Source of the DNA: Euonymus europaeus
Lineage: Eukaryota > Streptophyta > Magnoliopsida > Celastrales > Celastraceae
Direction: 5' to 3'
Assembly (NCBI GenBank): GCA_963580455.1
Contig: OY756967.1
Span: 16,352,022 to 16,416,021, forward strand
Length of the DNA: 64,000 nt
Shown here: positions 11,604 through 23,485 of the stretch, one piece after another
Numbering within the stretch: the stretch's first letter is position 1
Layout: each line of letters starts with the position of its first letter
The notes under the pieces: model-generated
Told to the model about the DNA's origin: nothing
Databases searched by the model: none
Seen by the model: only the letters and a program-made list of their open reading frames with translations
Program-made: the position numbers and the translations under genes

Positions 11604-13480
11604 TAAGTCTACATATATATAATAGGCATACTTATATAGATTAAATGAGTTAGAGCACTCACCAAAGCAAGGAAAAGATCACGGGAAGATGAACTAGCTC
11701 CTGGAAGTAGAGCAGTAAAAACTAGCAAAAGAGGAAAACGCCTTTCGTAGTTCGCACCCGATGCGTTGGAAGAACCGGCGAATGCGGCGCTGCACATAAG
11801 AATGGGCTCATAAATTCATAAATGAGCCTGAAATTACCAGCCTAGGCCACATCTTTGTTAAAGGGGCCCAAGTAGATAAGCCACCGCCCACCAGGACGCA
11901 ACATGTTTTGCTTCTCTACAAACGTACATGTTTACAGTAAAAGCAAAAATCTCCTACGCGTGTCAACGGTCAATGGGGTGGGGCCCTTTGCCCATCCGTA
12001 TTTTTTTCAAAAATGTGTATCCTTAACGATAATCAATCCCTGCATATCAATCAATACTTCAATACTTATATATGAACTTGGAAGAATTCGCCGCAGTTCT
12101 GCGGAGAGTATGCTCTGTTCACAAGATAACCGCGACTGGTATTGATGATTGGGAATGCAAAACGATGTCACTCCTCCTAAACGCTACGTACTAATGCTCT
12201 TCTCCTCTCATGTGTGGACTGCTTGTCGTTCTTTGCACACAGCACCTGTGCTCTCTTCTGTTGTAACACCACCTTTACAACGTGAGTATTCTCAAGGAAA
12301 ATAATATATATCCCATGGGGTTGTATCCCATGGGATCCCATATTTTATTCCATTGTATTATTACAATGGAATAACAAATGTTATTACCTAAATAATAAAA
12401 TGACCGAATCAGGTATTAAAGCTACCTTTTCATAATTCATACATGCAAAAGGGATCGAGACCATATAACCAGTAATATCTTTGATGGAGGGTTGATACTC
12501 ACAAGGCTCAAATCAAGTCTGAAAGTCTAAAAGTATCAAATAATCCTTATCAAGTGATACCATCTCAACTTTAAAAGTCTAATTTTCAGTTATCTACCTA
12601 GAAAACTCTAAATGGCCCAACGAGTGACCCACGAATAGGAACCTAAACCAGAAAGCAAGCGCATGTTCTGCATTACCTGCTTCACTGTGATAGATCTTCG
12701 ATTAGATAACTGTGTGCTCAATGGCCCAACGAGTTGCTTTAAGAAACTGCGAAAACAAGGATAGTCAGCAGCACATTCAAGAAAGAATAATAGGGGACAA
12801 ATATATAAGCATCCATCCTTGACTAATATCAATTAGGAATCAAAAAGACGAATTAATGAAAACAAGATTCAATTCAATAGACCCAAAGCTCTAGAGAAAT
12901 TACCAGCGTATTGTCTCTTGCCGCTAAAGAGCTTCTATTATCCCTTTTCCCGGAATTGAAAATGAGAGAAAGTTGTTCCGCCGAAACAAACTTCAACGAA
13001 AGCAGGTGAAAATTGATATCACAACCCTAGATCAACGAACAGAGCACGAAAACCCTAAGCCCTAGACCAAATCTCCAAAAAAAAAATTGAGCGATGTAGA
13101 GCAAAGAAGCTGAAGTAGAGTAGCTAAAACATATAAATATCGGGAGACGGGATCTGGGTGAGGAATTAGAGCCACTCGAGCTGAAGATCGACCTCAGACG
13201 AAGGAAGAAAAAAACCTACAGGAAAATTAGAGAAGGGCACACGAGAATTTCTAGCGTCTACCTAGAAAGAAGGCCCAGTGGCGGTTGCTAATCAGCTTGG
13301 ATGAGAGAAGGGGGTGACCGGAGTTGAGAGATGGGGAAAGCACAATGGAGGAGATATCGAGAGAAGAGAGGAGGTGAGGTAGCTAGGTTTTTGGTTTTTG
13401 ATTTTTGAGTTTTTGAACAATTTTGAGAAAAAGGCGATAGTGCCTGCGCCTGTGTTTGAAAATTTTGGAGCCAATTTTTT
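11604..13480 (-). other. Possible unrecognised spliced transcript on the minus strand
   Basis: Exon-like blocks with good splice signals occur on the minus strand: a 5' block about 12988-12904 ending CTG|GTAATT, with AAACCCTA-type leader sequence upstream (13020-13070); a block near 12750-12682 (TTCGCAG acceptor, AGCAG|GTAATG donor, frame FLKQLVGPLSTQLSNRRSITVKQ); and a block 11788-11664 (TGTGCAG acceptor, TTTG|GTGAGT donor, frame AAFAGSSNASGANYERR). The frames do not join into one long protein, and I recognise no domain. It could be a noncoding RNA, a gene with short upstream exons, or an alternative 5' region of uS17. Confidence 0.3.
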
Positions 13481-13540
13481 TATAATTAATTAAATGAGTT
13501 TAATATATTGATTATCTTATAATATGAAATAAAAATAGAT

Positions 13541-13740
13541 TATAAGGTAAGTTTAGTAAATTAATTACCTCATAATATATTAAATTATAAGACAAATGTA
13601 AGATCCTAATTTAGTAATATCTTAATTTGATCATGTGATTTATAAGGTAAGTTTAGTAAATTAATTATCTCATAATATATTAAATTATAAGACAAATGTA
13701 AGATCCTAATTTAGTAATATCTTAATTTGATCATGTGATT
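13541..13740. repeat. 100-bp tandem pair
   Basis: Two copies of a 100-bp AT-rich unit, 13541-13640 and 13641-13740, nearly identical (a C/T change near 13571/13671). It directly precedes the ~180-bp array. Confidence 0.85.
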
Positions 13741-15060
13741 TAGTAATATATTCGAAAAATTCAAATTATACTCTTAAGTATCTCATTCAAAGTTAAATCA
13801 TTTGTTTTGATCTCGTGATGACTCAAACGCACTCCAAATGAGTTGGAACTTTACATGTAGCTACACTTAATCATTATGAGCATATTGCATGAAGGAACCT
13901 TTTACTAATTTTGAATTTCAATGGGTCAATTTTTCGAAAAACCTAAATTGTATTTACATATCTCGTTTGAAGTTAAATCTCTTGTTTTGATCGCGTGATC
14001 GCTCAAACAAACTTTGAATGAGTTGGAACTTTACATGTAGCTACACTTAATCATTATAAGCATATTGCATGAAGGAACTTTTTACTAATTTTGAATTTCA
14101 ATTGGTCAATTTTAAGAAATACCAAAATTGCACTTACATGTCTCGTTTCAAGTTAAATCCCTTGTTTTGATCGTGTGATCGCTCAAACGAACTCTGAATG
14201 ATCTTAAACTTGACATATAGCTAACTTTAGTCATTCTAAACATATTTTGTGAAAGAACCTTTGACCAATTTTAAAATTCAGTAGGTCAATTTATCGAAAA
14301 ACCTAAATTATACACTTAGGTATCTCGTTCGAAGTTAAATATCTCGTTTTGATTGCATGATAGATAAAACAAACTCTGAATAAGATGAAAATTGACATGT
14401 ATCTACATTTAGTCATTATAAGCATATTCTATGAAGGACCCTTCGTCCAATTTTGAGCTTCAATCGGTTAATTTTTTGAAAAACCTAAATTATACACTTA
14501 GGCTCTTTTTTAAGTTAATTCTCTTGTTTTGATCGCATGATCAATCAAACCAACTTTTAATGGGCTGAAACTTGGCATGTAGCTAAATTTCATCATTATA
14601 AACATATTTTAAGAAGGAAATTTCAACCAATTTTGAACTTCTGTAGGTCAATTTTTTAAAAAAATCTAAATTATACACTTAAGTATCTTGTTCCATGTTA
14701 AATCATTCGTTTTGATGGCGTGATAAATCATATGAACTTCGAATGAGATAAAACTTGACATGTAGCTACGTTTAGTAATTCTAAGCATATTTCGTGAACA
14801 AACCTTTGACCAATTTTGAACTTCAGTTGGTCAATTTTTCAAAACACCTAATTTATACACTTAAGTATATTGTTCGACATAAAATATTTTGTTTTGATCG
14901 CTAGATCAATCAAACGAATTCCGAATGAGCTGAAACTTGACATGTACCTAAATTTAATTTTTATAAGAATATTTTGTGAAATAACCTTCAAACAATTTAG
15001 AACTTCTGTCGATCAATTTTATGAAAAACCTAAATGGTAAACTTAGGTATTCTTGTAATT
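13741..15060. repeat. Seven-copy ~180-bp tandem array
   Basis: The marker (T/C)GTTTTGAT recurs at 13803, 13983, 14163, 14345, 14525, 14708 and 14890, spacings of 180, 180, 182, 180, 183 and 182 bp. Each unit contains GAAGTTAAAT, the marker, a TGA..T.AAACTT segment, CATGTAGCTA, TTTTGAA.TTC and GGTCAATTTT. Copies have diverged, so the array is old. The size is nucleosomal, like plant satellites, but seven copies beside a CACTA-type end suggest a subterminal or internal tandem array of a transposon. Confidence 0.85.
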
Positions 15061-15419
15061 AGCTACAGAAACCATTTCCTTCAATAATTAGCGACGGAAT
15101 TAGCTACGGAAACCTTTTCCGTCACTAATTAGTGACGGCATTAGTGATGGAAACCTTTTCCGTCACTAAAAAGTCAACATTTTAGTGACGGCATTAGTGA
15201 CAGAAAACATTTCCGTCACTAATTAGTGACGGAAACCTTTTCCGTTACTAAAAAGTCAAAAAGTCAACATTTTAGTGACGGAAATATTAAAATTTGCGAC
15301 GGAATGACTTAGTGACAGAAATTTCCGCCACTAAAAGTCAAAGATTTTTGAAACTTTTTTGTGACGGAAAAAAATTTCGTCACTAAATTCTGCCACTAAA
15401 AAACATTTTTCTTGTAGTG
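15061..15419 (-). mobile_element. CACTA-type transposon terminus with subterminal repeats
   Basis: The minus strand begins at 15419 with CACTACAAGAAAAATG, the typical terminal inverted repeat of CACTA (En/Spm) elements. Inside it, TTAGTGACGGAAA and its reverse complement TTTCCGTCACTAA recur many times from 15061 to 15400; such motifs are the usual transposase-binding subterminal repeats. No matching CACTACAAG end or transposase was found to the left, so the element is a deletion derivative or truncated. A 3-bp target duplication cannot be verified without the other end. Confidence 0.75.
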
Positions 15420-17412
15420 AGTCTCGATCACAAGGCACAACCTCCCAACCGTTCCAACATCACACTGAAAAGGTGTTTATAGAAAAGTGACAACATGAAT
15501 ACATACAAGTACTATATAAAATATCATAACAAGAAATAAGGGAAAAACCCTCCCAAACCACCACCCTCCCTACTCCAGGTGGTAGTCATGTCAGCAACAC
15601 TCCTACAAATCTGCTTCGTCTGTTCCAGAACTGAACTCACATGTGGGGAAAGAAAAGGAAATGAAGGGTGAGCAATGGCTTAGTAAGGGAATAAATATGA
15701 TATATAAGCTGAATATTAAAGAAGGTTCAATGCAACAAAATGTAACCGACCATGAATAACAACGAATGAAACACAACAACAATCCAAGATTGTATCTCTT
15801 CCCTATGAGGCCTAACGGGCAGTGCCTCGGCACCCACCACAATCTCATCGGTGAACACTACCACCATTTATAATACTCATGAGAAAAAACCATATGTTAG
15901 GCCTTCGTCACGCCCATACAAGATTAAGGTTCAATCAGAATTGATCCCTCGGAATCTACGTGTGTTGCCTTACATGGGATTCACTGGTAGAAATCTTGCT
16001 TGTACTTCACTACCATCCTCCCATATGACTTTAAAATATCCGATGGGAATTACGAGTTCATAGTCGAGCATCCCATGCACCTCCAATGCACATCAAGATT
16101 GTATGACATGGCATATACATATATATAACCCTACATATATAACTACCACGTGATGCATGATCAAGATTAAACCAAGCTCGATATAAGACCAAACTTGAAA
16201 TTTGTGTATGTATTCATCAATTAAAAGTAAACATGAATCAAATTAGGGTTTGTTCTTCCTTAGGAGAAAATAAGGCAAGAACATAAAATTGAATGACCAA
16301 TGAAGGAATCAAAGGCTCTTTCAAAATCAAATACAAACAAGAAAAGAAACGGGTATGAAATCTCCTACCTCGTGTCCAAGCAAATCACTAATCAAAAATT
16401 CCAAATTCTAGAGTTTCGTCCAAACCTATCATATGGTAACATCGAAACCCATTTCATAACCAATACATTTCCAATATCACATAAGAATAAGAATTAAAAC
16501 CATAAGTCCTAAAAACAAACCTCTCTCTTTAAATTACTTCCAAACCTTGAGATTTCTCTAAAAATAACTTTCGATCCAAAACGATCAAACAAACCTAGAT
16601 ATACATCCACAAACATATATAAAATCATCTTCCTTAATCATCTAAGCCAACCAATCAACATATTCTACAAATCCAAAAAAAATTAACCTAACTTTTCCAT
16701 AAACTAGAAAACTCACCTCAAAACCTTGAATTCTTCTTCAATCTTGTTTGGAATCCATAAAACACTCTAAAACTTGCTTGATCTCTCCAAAAATCACTTC
16801 TCTCTATCTTTCTCTCTCTAAACATGTTAACACAAAAATACCTAAGTTTTCCATTTATCAAGCTTTAAAAATTGCTCAGGATTTCTCGTAATGTGCCAAG
16901 GCGCCCTCTAGGCATTCCTGGGCGCATGACCACTTTTCTAGAGTCCCCCAGAGGTGACTCTCAAACAAGTGACTTGGCAACACTCAACCTTAGCGACATC
17001 CTAGGTGTGTTGCCCTATTTTCCTAACTATCCGACTCTGTTCTAGGCACCCATGCCACATGCCTTGGTGTGTGCATCACCACATGGACTTCCTAAAACTC
17101 TATTTTTCGACTCTTCAAATGTTTTAATCCTAATTTTGCTGTTTTTCATCACAATCCATATACAAATTTCCATTTATTTAATAGTATGTCTTTTAGATAA
17201 ATTAGCTCATATGCTTAACTTATTAGCACATGCCTTCATTTTTCATCACAGTTTTCACTCATGTTTTAATCAATAATTATGCTTGACTGAAACTATAGCA
17301 ATAGATCCTTGCTGTTGGTGGGTTGATTCCATCTATATCTTAAGTACCCATGTGTCATACCCTATATAAAGATAAAGCTAGAATATTCAAGTCTTCATTC
17401 AAATTCTTGCAG
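15420..17412. other. Repeat-like intergenic region
   Basis: No gene found. The stretch 15540-16110 has GC-richer patches and a GGTGAGCAATGGCTTAGTAAGG motif like parts of plant Gypsy LTRs, but I see no LTR ends, primer site or coding sequence. A second GC-richer patch at 16890-17060 is unexplained. Confidence 0.35.
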
Positions 17413-17639
17413 CTTATCTATTGGTCTTTATCTAAACCATGAAGTAGGAACTTTAATTGATACTTATCCACGTACGCATGGTTTTATTTCACATTGGAGT
17501 GAGCTTTTCCTAAGGTTCAATAGGGATTTTAGCACTGATCTTCATCAAGAGAGGGGCTTTCACTATGGTTTCTTCGATTATCACCTAATTTCTACTGATA
17601 GAGACCATCCTTAATTCCATGGCTATGACCTCCTTAACG

Positions 17640-20600
17640 AAAAATGAAGATGCGGTGGTGGAAGTGCAGGAAAACTAGATTACAGATACCATGGCTAATT
17701 TGGCAAACAGTTTGGTGGGGAAAGTTTTATCTCGGTGTTTTATAAATAAAAAGGCCTTCAAGAGCATGATTCAGATGGTTTGGGGTGGGGAAGAAGTCAA
17801 AATTCTAGATTTGGATTTCAATATTTTCAGTTCATTTTTCCTTACGACTTCTCGTTAATTTGGGTTCTAGACGATGGACCATGGTATTTCGATGGTAGCA
17901 TCATTGCTTTATGCAAACAAGAACTACGAATGACTGCAGATAATTTCACCTTTGAATAACTTAATTTCTGGGTTTAGGTTTGGAGGCTGCCATTAATATG
18001 TCATAACAGGGTAGTGGCTACCCTCATAGGAAACACAATGGGAGGCTTTGTTTCGGAAGATAATATAAATGAATTAGATTTATCATTTGTTTACTTACGC
18101 TTTTGAGCGAGTGTATCTCTTACAAAGTAACTACGTAGAGGATGTCGGGTTTGTAACCCATATGGAAGTTGTGTATGAGCTACTATTAAATATGAAAGGT
18201 TAGTGGATTTTTGCTTCTATTGTGGTATGTTGGGATTCCTTGAACGGCGATGTGAGAAAACACATGGAGATATAGCTACTAGGAAACTGTTGTAGAGACA
18301 AATGGTTAGTGGTTTAATAATCTGGTAATCGCCACATGAAAACAATTGTATCAGAGGACTGTGGGGAATCTTAGTCTATTCGAGTGAGGGTCTCAAATTT
18401 ATCTCCCTTCCGAAGAGCTAGCAACATTTCACATCCACAGCCTGCACCTGCTAAGGTCCGGATTGTGGAACCTTCTACTCAAGTTTGGGAAGAAATTATT
18501 GGATAGGAGGTGAATTTGCCCATACCTTCCCCTATACAAAATATGTCCCAAGATGGTTCTATTGCTCAAAGGCCCACAGTTGTTCAACAACGTAAATAGA
18601 GTGCAAGATTAAATTGAAGGATAAGGCCATGGCTCACAAAAATATTAGTTGCTCATCTTTGAAAGACTTATCTGACTCCAACAGAGATAATGAAGAAGCG
18701 GCAGGTGGTGGTACATCTCAAGGGACGCAGTTAGAAGTGTTTGAATCTTCCTAGACAAAGCGGTTTCGTTCTTTTCTTAACGATAAAACTACTACCTCTA
18801 CTCAGATATCAGCAGTGGCTGAAGGTGATTAGCAACCCATAAGCCATGAAACTACTATTTTGGAACTGTCGAGGACTCGGGAATCCTCGAACAGTTCAGG
18901 CTCTCCATCCCTAGGTACGATGTCATGACCCCAATGTCTTATTTTTATCCGAAGTGAAACTCTCTGTTCCTAGTGCTACCAAAATTCCTCTTTTTCCTCA
19001 GTTTGTTAATGGTTTTCTAGTTAGTCATATTGGTATGAGTGGTGGTCTTCTTTTGCTATGGAAGGCCTCTTGTACTATGTAAACTTTGTCTTTCTCAATC
19101 AACCATATTGATGCTATTATTAAAGCTCTGTGTGTTTTTTATTCGCGGCTCACTGGTATAGATGGTTCCCCCTCGGCTGACAGAAGAGCTAATTTTTGGC
19201 ATCTCTTGTGCAATTTATTTTCTCAATCCTCTTTACCTTAGGTTTGTGGTGGCAATTTCAATGAATTCATGTCTATTAGTGAAATTAGAGGCTCCCAAGG
19301 ACACTCTAAAACTTCAATTCAAATTTTAAGGAGGCTATCTACGATTGCCAGCTCTATCACCTTGGTTTTTTTTGGATTGGCTTTCACTTGGTGTAATAAC
19401 TGTTGGACTTCAAGCCTTGTTGAGGGGCAGTTAGATAGTATTTTTGCTTCTCTATAGTGAAAAAACATTTTTCCAATGGATCAAGTGTCCCATCTCTCGT
19501 CCTCAATTTCTGATCACTTTCCTCTAATTTTATCTATCGAGGCAGTGGCCTCCTCAGGTAACTCCACTTTGTTCAGACTTTGTCGATTTTTATTTGAGGA
19601 GTACTAGACACGAATTACATCATGTATGAATGCAGTTAGTAATTTGTGGAATTCTATCCCTAGCTTGGTTAATTTGCATGTTGTAGCTAATGGTTTAAGA
19701 CAATGTGCTGGTCATTTGAAAGTTTGGAAATTAGAGACTATCGGTCATATTCCCATGCGGTTAAGGATTTTGGAAAATAGACTCCAACATCTTCATAACC
19801 GAGTGGGTTTTGGAAGTTTGAATGATGAACAACACTGTCTCGAATATGAAATTAATGAGTTATTGTTGTGGCAAAAAGTGTATTGGCGTCAAAGATCTAT
19901 GCAGAAATGGTTGAAGGCAAGAGATAAGAATAAGCGCTTCTTGCACCAAAAAGCCTGTAAGCGAATTTCGGGTCTCCTTGATAGTCATGGTATTCGACGC
20001 ATCACCAAGCACCAAATTACTGAAATTGTGGCAGCTTACTTTTTTTAACTTATTCACGGTCACAGATGTTTATCCTTTGGTAGCTAATTTTGATATTTTC
20101 CTCAGAAAATATCAAAAGATATGAACTTAAAGCTAATGGCACCTTTTACTACTTTGGAAGTGAGAAATGTCATGTTTTAGATGGGCCTAACCAAATCCCT
20201 TGGGCCTGATGGAATGCCAGCAATTTTCTTCCAAAAATACTGGAATACAGTTGGCCATTTGGTGACAAATGCAGTCTTAAAGTTCTTAAATGGTAGGGAT
20301 TTTTGTAGTTCAATCAATAAAACTCTTATAGTTCTTATCCCAAAAACTTAATCCCCGGAGCAAGTGGATCAATTTCGCTAGATTAGTTAATGTAATGTGA
20401 TTTATAAAGTCATATCTGAGTATATTTGTAACTGAATAAAGATAGTGTTGCCTTCAATTGTTTCAGACTCTTTGAGCGCCTTCATCCAGGGAAGGTTAAT
20501 TAGTGATAACATCTTGGTTGTGTCAGAATATATCCATCACATGAAGACCGAGTGAGGAAGTGGAGAGGGTACCATAGCCTTAAAACTTGATCTAAGCAAA

Positions 20601-22890
20601 GCTTATGATAGAGTTGAGTGGCACTTCCTAGAGGCTATAATGGGGCGAATGGGGTTCGCTCCTCGTTGGATTGCGTTACTTATGACATGTATCTCTACTG
20701 TTAACTTCTCCTCTGACCTTAATGGTGAAATCTATGGCAATGTGCAGCCCCCTAAAGGTCTCCGTCAAGGTGATCGCTCTCTCCCTACCTATTCTTATTA
20801 AGTGCTGAGGGGTTTCCTTATCTCATGCATCATGCAGTGGCTACAAATAGAATCCATGGTCTCCACATTTTCTAGGGAGATCCTATGGTTTCCCACATCT
20901 TTTTTGCAAATGACAACCTCTTATTATATCGGCTCAATCATGAGGAGGGTGAGTGAAGTTTTGAACCTATTTTTTCTATATGAGTGAATCTCTAGGCAGT
21001 GTATCAATCTCACCAAGTCAACGATTTATTTGAGTGCTAATGTGACTTCGGCCATCCAAGCCTCCCTTGACAACCCCTCAATATGTCTTTACTTGTTCAA
21101 TTGCAAGATGCTAGACCTGGGTCTTCTATCCCTTATGACTCAATCCAGAAGAGCTATGTTTGGGTATATCATAAAGCAGGTTTGGGGTAAACTCAAAGGT
21201 TGGAAGGAAAAACTACCATCTCAAGGGCGTTGAGTCTTTATCAAATCTATTGCTCAAGCAACTCCATGTTATGCTATGAGTATTTTTCGCCTCCTCATAG
21301 ACCTATGCAATGAGTTGAACTGAATCATTAGTAATTTTTGGTGGGGTGCCACTGCTATAGAGAGGAAAATTTCTTGGATTGCTTGAGATAAGATGTGTGA
21401 TAGTAAAGAATGTGGGGACTTGGGTTTTAGAGAGTTTTCAGTGTTCAATTTGGCTTTACTAGCCAAACAAGGTTGGCGGATCCTCAAAAACCCAGAATCT
21501 CTATGTAGCTGAGTACTAAAGACCAAATATTTTCGAAAATTTTCTTTTATAGAGCCTACTAAAGGATATAATCCATCTTTTTCATGGACAGGTATATTGG
21601 TTGATTGTGATCTTCTTCAGTTAGGATTGTGTTGGCGAGTAGGGGATGAAAATTCTATATCAATTTGGCATGATCAATGGCTACCCAATCTTTCCCAAGG
21701 TTGAGTTTTTGGTCCTAATGCAGCTATCTATCCAAACCTAAAAGTTGCCCATTTAATTCACCCAGCATCCAAGTGGTGGAATTATGAACTAATCAATTCC
21801 ATTTTCTCTCTCTCTAATGTCGAGGCTATTACAAAAATTCCTCTATGTGGCACAAGGCTACATGATGCCTTATTTTGAAAATTGGAACCCCGGGGTATTT
21901 TATTGTTAAATCACATATTGGGAGACTAAAAACTCGGGTAGGCTCGCTAATTCCTCATTTGATGCTTGGTGAAAGAATATATGGAAGTTGACTATGTCTC
22001 AGAAAATTAAATTATTCACATGGCGGGTAGTTCATGATAGCCTCCCAACCCGACACAATCTGAAGCATAGAGATATGAATATTTCTAAGGATTGTGCCCT
22101 ATGTAGAATGGTATTTCTTTTGCTCCAAGAATTTTAGCTCTCCCTATACTATCTGCTAAATCTTGGCTTAGGGCAGTTTCTAATATTATTGATCATCAAA
22201 TGCTTCCCCAATTTTTTGTATCTTATATCACATATGGTTGGCTAGAAATGTGATTGTTCATAGGGACCCTTTGTGGCCAATATCAAGAATTGTAAGCCAA
22301 GTTTCTCATCTTTTATTTGAGTATCAGCAAGCTATGGATGATGAGCTGCCCATATCGTCTACTTCTTTACTGAGATCCCTTTATTGGGAGGTGCCACCTT
22401 GTGGCTATGTCAAAGTGAATGTGGATGGGTCGTGGAAATTAGGAGAGACTTGGGAAGGTATTGGTGCTATAATCCAGGATCACAATGGGCACCTATTGGT
22501 TGCTGGAGCTCAGAAAGTTTCGGCTATTGGAGGACTAGCTATTATTGAGGCACTTGCCTTTATATTTGGAGTAAAATTGGCGTTGGATCATCACCTCACT
22601 ACCTTTCAAACTGAAGAAGATGCACAAATTATTGTGATTAACCTTATAGCTCATAAGGAGTCTATTCAAGATTATGATTCTGGAGGATATTATTGATATG
22701 TTGCAACCCTTATCTTATGATGTGCTTTATGCTCCAAGAATTTTTAATGGGTTGCTGATGCCCTTGCATTTATGGCGCGATCGCAAGATTATTTTCCCAT
22801 GTATGATGGAGGTTTTCCCTCTACAATCCATGAGATTCGTCTCTCAGATTGTGTCCTTTCTTCTTAATGAAACTGGTTTTTACTAAAAAA
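17640..22890 (+). mobile_element. Decayed plant LINE (L1 type) with RNase H
   Basis: In order on the plus strand: a gag-like ORF1 region with a knuckle-like CFYCGMLGFLERRC (near 18210-18250, the histidine replaced by F); an endonuclease starting near 18846 (MKLLFWNCRGLGNP); reverse transcriptase at about 20150-21550 (LGPDGMPAIFFQKYW, SAFIQGRLISDNIL, KLDLSKAYDRVEWHFLEA, PPKGLRQGD); and RNase H near 22390-22660. Dozens of stops and shifts disable it. The catalytic F/YADD motif reads FANDNLLLY near 20898, an active-site loss. The 5' and 3' ends are approximate; an A run follows at 22884-22890. Confidence 0.85.
22238..22696 (+). pseudogene. RNase H domain remnant of the decayed LINE
   Basis: Open for 152 codons. 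Residues about 54-135 read YVKVNVDGSWK, GIGAIIQDHNGHLL, IIEALAFIFGVKLAL and EEDAQIIV, the plant RNase H (RVT_3) pattern. The first acidic residue is present (NVDGS), a glutamate sits in the helix (IEALA), and the third acidic is in the DA.. segment. It is the C-terminal domain of the LINE polyprotein, not a separate host gene. Confidence 0.75.
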
Positions 22891-22932
22891 ACCTTGAAGT
22901 AGGTTGCTTACTCAACTATTTTTCTCATTTTT

Positions 22933-23485
22933 AATTCTTGCAGTTTATCTTTCAGTCTTTGATACAAATCATTTGAGAAAGTCAAACGCTGGGGGAAAAA
23001 AGGTTATTTAGATGTTTGTTTTCACAAATTTTTTTCAAGATGCATACTTTGCTATGTCTTTAGCAGTTGGCATATTTGAATACTGTATGTCACATTCCAA
23101 TGCTTAGATTTTGTTTGTGATTAATTCTGTTTAGAAATTATGTTGACTTTGGATTAGGTTCTGTGTTTGCTGCCACAAATTGGATGTTTGTTTGATTTTC
23201 TCTTACGTCTTTATGTCTGCCATATTAGTTTCATCTTGGTGAACTCTTTCCCCAATAATTGTTCGCTGATCATTTTAGATTTAACCCTACAAATAGCCAT
23301 CAGCCATAGACGATGCATGACCTCAAGATCATCAACAATAAATGGACATATGGTTTCTTCATTGCTTAGTGGGAAGAGTAAATGTGACTTTTTGCCAAAC
23401 TAACTAATATTTCATTTCCCCATTAATGATTTTTGAGTTATCATTTTAAATTCAATCATGCATAGAGCCATCAGCCATAGACCAT
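22933..23485. other. Spacer between LINE and solo LTR, with short duplication
   Basis: No gene. It holds two related blocks: AGCCATCAGCCATAGACGAT followed by ATGACCTCAAGATCATC (about 23296-23334), and a second AGCCATCAGCCATAGACCAT (23466-23485) whose continuation TAATGACCTCAAGATTATC now lies beyond the LTR at 25592. The target was therefore a duplicated sequence. Confidence 0.6.

Noticed and set aside
13741..15060. CRISPR-like array
   Set aside because: Units are contiguous, diverged and have no spacers; the DNA is plant nuclear. It is a satellite-like tandem array.
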